This document shows positions 60,855-64,000 of a DNA stretch of 64,000 nucleotides, piece after piece. Under the pieces are notes generated by a model that saw only the letters and a list, made by a program, of their open reading frames with translations, searched no databases and was not told the DNA's origin. This DNA comes from Saccopteryx bilineata (Eukaryota; Chordata; Mammalia; Chiroptera; Emballonuridae). The DNA is taken from positions 291,816,982-291,880,981 of the forward strand of contig NC_089490.1 of NCBI RefSeq assembly GCF_036850765.1, written 5' to 3'. Numbering within the stretch: the first letter of the stretch is position 1; each line of letters starts with the position of its first letter. The position numbers and the translations under genes are program-made.

Positions 60855-61365
60855 ACTATGTTCATATATATAAACCACATCTTCTTGATCTAATCCTCCT
60901 CCACTTTTGTTGTTTCCATGTCTTGGACACTGTGAACAATGTTGGGATGAAATGAGGCTGCATGTGTCTTATGTACCAACATTTTTGAGTGTCTTGGGTA
61001 GACTACTCAGCCATAAGAAATGATGAAATATTGCCATTTATGAAAACATGGAGGGACATTGAGAACATTATGCTGAGTGAAATATGTAAATCAGACAAAG
61101 TTAAGAACTGTATGATTTCACACCTAGATGGTATATAAAACTGAGACTCGTAGACATAGATGAAAATGAAGTGGTTACCAAGGAGAGAGGGCTGTGGAGA
61201 GGGGATGTGGGAGGGATAGTGAAGAGGAGCACGTATGCAGTGACGAAGAGTGATTTGAATTTGAGTGCTGAGTACACAACACAATCAACAGTTCAAATGT
61301 TATGGAGATGTTTACCTGAAATGTATGTAATCTTATTGATCAATGTCACACTGTTAAATTTAATT
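60855..61365 (+). mobile_element. LINE-1 3' end with 5' inversion (twin-primed)
   Basis: The part 60855-60998 reads as the complement of L1 (CCACATCTTCTTGATCTAAT, GTTTCCATGTCTTGGACACT). From about 60999 it switches to sense orientation (ACTACTCAGCCATAAGAAAT, then TGCTGAGTGAAATATGTAAA, then the 3' UTR). In a normal L1 these two parts are adjacent, so the left piece is inverted with almost no loss. This is the known product of twin priming. Confidence 0.88.
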
Positions 61366-61375
61366 TAATTTTTTA

Positions 61376-61618
61376 ATTTTATTAAGTGAGAAGAGGGGAA
61401 GCAGAGACAGACTTCCATATGTGCCCCGATGGGGATCCACCCAGCAAGCCCACTAAGGGAGCGATGCTCTGCCCATCTCAAGCAGCTGCTCTATTCCTCC
61501 GAACTGAGCTATTTCAGCATTTGAGGTGAGGCCATGGAGGCAACTGCAGTGCTCAGAGCCAAATTACTGGAACCATTAGAGCCATGGCTGCAGGAGGGGA
61601 AGGGAGAGATTGAGAGAG

Positions 61619-61659
<41 letters not shown>

Positions 61660-61830
61660 GGGAGGGAGGGAGGGAGGGAGAGAGGGAGGGAGGGAAGGAG
61701 GGAGGGAGGGCGGGAGAGGGAGGGGTGGAGAAGCAGATGGGCACTTTTCCTGTGTGCCCTGACAGGGAATAGCACTCAGGACTTCCACACACCAGGCCAA
61801 TGCTCTACCGCTGAGCTAACGGGTCAAGGC
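61376..61830 (-). mobile_element. Bat SINE, long GC-rich form, with expanded GA/GGGA tract
   Basis: Complement of the long GC-rich SINE, with CCTGACAGGGAATAGC and TGCTCTACCGCTGAGC at its head end. The CT-rich segment of the body has grown into a (GA)n(GGGA)n tract at about 61606-61725. The CTCF-like sites are degraded. Frames across the tract are artefacts. Confidence 0.93.
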
Positions 61831-61854
61831 CAATGTGAAATTTAATTTTCTAAA

Positions 61855-62770
61855 TTAAAAAAAGACTATGTCTGTATAATTACTGATAATCCAAACAAAA
61901 AGTGAAAAAAATTAAACATAAATTTTGTCCACACCAGAATTAATATTTTACCTCAATTCAATAAATATTTCTTGTTCTCAGACTGGTTTTAAAGCTACAT
62001 GATAAGAACTGAGTATGGGAAAGGAAGGGCCCATACCAAAAACATTAAACACAGTGCTTGCTCTCTGTTTTGTTTACATAAGGATTTAACCTCGAGAATA
62101 TTTGTCAAAGAAAGTACAGTATTTAAATTAAAACACATAATTTTAGAAATTGTAAATATCTTTTGTAAAGTATATGTATTTTCTCAGTTTCTTTCATTTT
62201 GACTCAGGTAATTTTGAGTGTGTATGTAATATGCCTATCTCCCCACTCTACTGGTCTCCCTTAATAGAATAATTTTTTTAGTATGAAGAAGTTACATAAC
62301 TAATTTGCAAAGACAGAAATAAGCAGAATCATGATGATTAATGAATGCCTATATGGTGTATAAATTGTTACATAGGGTTACTCTTCCTGTTCTATATTTC
62401 AGTTTCTGGACTAGGAAAGGAAACAATTATGAAAATATTATACATAGAAATTTCTGGACCATAAATCTTCTATGTTCAGTATGATTACATGCTCTCCATG
62501 TCTCTGCCTGCAGTAATAATGTAGCCGATTATCACTTCATCACAGACCATGTGTTCAGTCATTGTTTAACTCTCTCTGCTCAGTTCAAAATGATTACTTT
62601 TTGGCAAGTTGCAATTGAAACAAAGAGTTGACATAATGTCTTAACTAAATTATATTAAAATGTGGGGGAGAAGATGACTAAATATTATTATATTGTACTT
62701 AGTTTTGAGTCCATTTTTGCTATAATATATGTAAACTGAAAAAAAAGTTGGATGTCTTCCTCACTTCTTT
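61855..62770. other. Unassigned AT-rich sequence
   Basis: No gene or family recognised. Confidence 0.4.
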
Positions 62771-62774
62771 CTTT

Positions 62775-62972
62775 AAAAAAAAAAATTCCCATTGATTTGA
62801 GAGAGAAAGAGAGAAGAAGGGTGGGGAAACAGGTAAGGGAGAGATGGAGAACAACTTATTGTTTCACTTAGTTGTTTCATTTAGCTGTGCACTCATTGGT
62901 TGCTTCTGACTGAGAATCAAACCCGTGATTTCAGCATGCCACTACAGCACTCTATCCACCTGGCCAGGGCCT
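62775..62972 (-). mobile_element. tRNA-derived SINE, degenerate
   Basis: Complement of a SINE: T/A-rich start, GAGAGAGAAAGAGAGAAGAA, CACTCATTGGTTGCTTCTGA, and a tRNA-like end CACTCTATCCACCTGGCCAG. Confidence 0.85.
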
Positions 62973-63067
62973 ATAGGAGATTTTATATTAGTGACATCAT
63001 CTATATATGAATGATTGGTTTAAAAAAATCTGTAAAGTGTAGTGGCTTTTTGAGATAACACTTTTTA

Positions 63068-63470
63068 TTTATTTTATTTTATTTTGCATTTTTCTAAAGC
63101 TGGAAACAGGGAGAGACAGTCAGACAGACTCCCGCATGCGCCCGACCAGGATCCACCAGGCACGCCCACCAGGGGGCGACGCTCTGCCCACCAGGGGGCG
63201 ATGCTCTGCCCATCCTGGGTGTCACCATGTTGCGACCAGAGCCACTCTAGCGCCTGAGGCAGAGGCCACAGAGCCATCCCTAGCGCCGGGGCCATCTTTG
63301 CTCCCATGGAGCCTTGGCTGCAGGAGGGGAAGAGAGAGACAGAGAGGAAGGCGCAGCGGAGGGGTGGAGAAGCAAATGGGCACTTCTCCTGTGTGCCCTG
63401 GCCGGGAATCGAACCCGGGTCCTCCGCATGCTAGGCCGACGCTCTACCCTGAGCCAACCAGCCAGGGCCT
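63068..63470 (-). mobile_element. Bat SINE, long GC-rich form (young)
   Basis: Complement of the full SINE. The head end reads CCGGGAATCGAACCCGGGTC and ends at GCCAACCAGCCAGGGCC. The target duplication ACACTTTTTA is perfect (63058-63067 and 63471-63480). Two complete CTCF-like cores are on the plus strand. Confidence 0.97.
63166..63200 (+). promoter_or_regulatory. Paired CTCF-like motifs in SINE
   Basis: CCACCAGGGGGCG occurs at 63166-63178 and again at 63188-63200, a 22-bp period. Each matches the 13-base CTCF core as known in mammals. Binding is inferred, not shown. Confidence 0.6.
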
Positions 63471-63480
63471 ACACTTTTTA

Positions 63481-64000
63481 AAACCTTTATTGAGATATAG
63501 TTGCCATGCAATAAACCATATAAGTATAAAGTATACACTTTACCAAATTTTGACAAATATAAAGACCTGTAAAACTTTCATAACAACAGAGACACTAAAT
63601 ATTTTCATCACCACCAAAAGTTTCTTTGTGCCCTTTTGCAATTCCTTCCACTTTCTCCTCCTTGGAAATGCCTTCTACAACTAAAGTGCTTTCTCTCACT
63701 CCACAATACATAGTGTTTTCTAGAATTTATATAAATGGGTTCATACATTAGGCATACTTTTTCTTTTCGTATATGTATTTTAAGAATTGAGCATGTTATC
63801 ATATATTTTAGCAGGGCTCATTTCTGATTAGTTATTTCTAGCATGGATAAGAAATAATATCTTTATTAATTCAGCATTTGATGGCTATTTGTTGATTCCT
63901 AATTTTTAATTATGACCCCTCCAAAAAAATTAAAGAGGTATAAATAATAATGTACAAGTCTTTGTGTGAACATAGGCTTTCCTTACTCTTTGGGTAAATA
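63481..64000 (-). mobile_element. Old LINE-1 3' region, running off the window
   Basis: The plus strand is the complement of an old L1 end: CTTTATTGAGATATAGTTGC, TTTTCATCACCACCAAAAGT, ATAAATGGGTTCATACATTA, then GTACAAGTCTTTGTGTGAAC near the right edge. The element continues beyond 64000. Confidence 0.87.

Noticed and set aside
61534..61845. Arg/Glu/Gly-rich and Pro/Ser-rich frames
   Set aside because: They are produced by the (GA)n(GGGA)n tract inside a SINE.

Overview
The window looks like a stretch of bat nuclear genome, intergenic or intronic, AT-rich and built almost entirely of transposable elements. I found no host protein-coding exon, rRNA, functional tRNA or CRISPR. The bat assignment rests on abundant tRNA-derived SINEs starting with GGCCCTGGCCGGTTGGCTCA or GCCTGACCTGTGGTGGCGCA. 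As I recall these families, the heads and bodies fit horseshoe or leaf-nosed bats better than vespertilionid bats, whose VES body differs. The order is therefore more secure than the family.

Layout. 1-7220: an old LINE-1 split by a younger 5'-truncated LINE-1 (L1-1, 771-5806, minus, 14-bp target duplication), then more old LINE-1 scraps. 7221-19890: mostly unassigned AT-rich DNA with scattered SINEs, an old DNA-transposon piece and simple repeats. 19893-24170: a cluster of five solo LTRs. Family C occurs twice, one copy interrupted by an LTR of family A; a second A-type LTR lies about 1 kb away in inverted orientation; LTR D sits inside an old LINE-1. 22490-28935: old LINE-1 segments broken by LTRs and SINEs, including a 3' half LINE-1 on the plus strand. 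29000-39900: SINEs, an MER-type hAT remnant, an ERVL-type LTR on the minus strand and long unassigned stretches.

39875-48180 is a three-level nest. An MER element contains a nearly complete Tigger (pogo superfamily) transposon with TA duplications, and that contains L1-2, a nearly full-length LINE-1 with intact ORF1 and an ORF2 broken by one frameshift. 48330-64000 holds a GATA/GGAA microsatellite, an MER piece, an MLT1-like LTR, several young GC-rich SINEs, a three-SINE cluster, a twin-primed LINE-1 and an old LINE-1 running off the right edge.

The coding sequences present are retrotransposon and transposase genes. L1-2 ORF1p (RNA-binding trimer) and ORF2p (endonuclease plus reverse transcriptase) are the type of machinery that would mobilise the SINEs. 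The Tigger transposase is dead: four nonsense codons and a changed catalytic residue. I did not find a clearly new biological system. The observations I rate highest are paired CTCF-like motifs inside the GC-rich SINE, an identical ORF2 frameshift in both younger LINE-1 copies, and the inverted solo-LTR pair.
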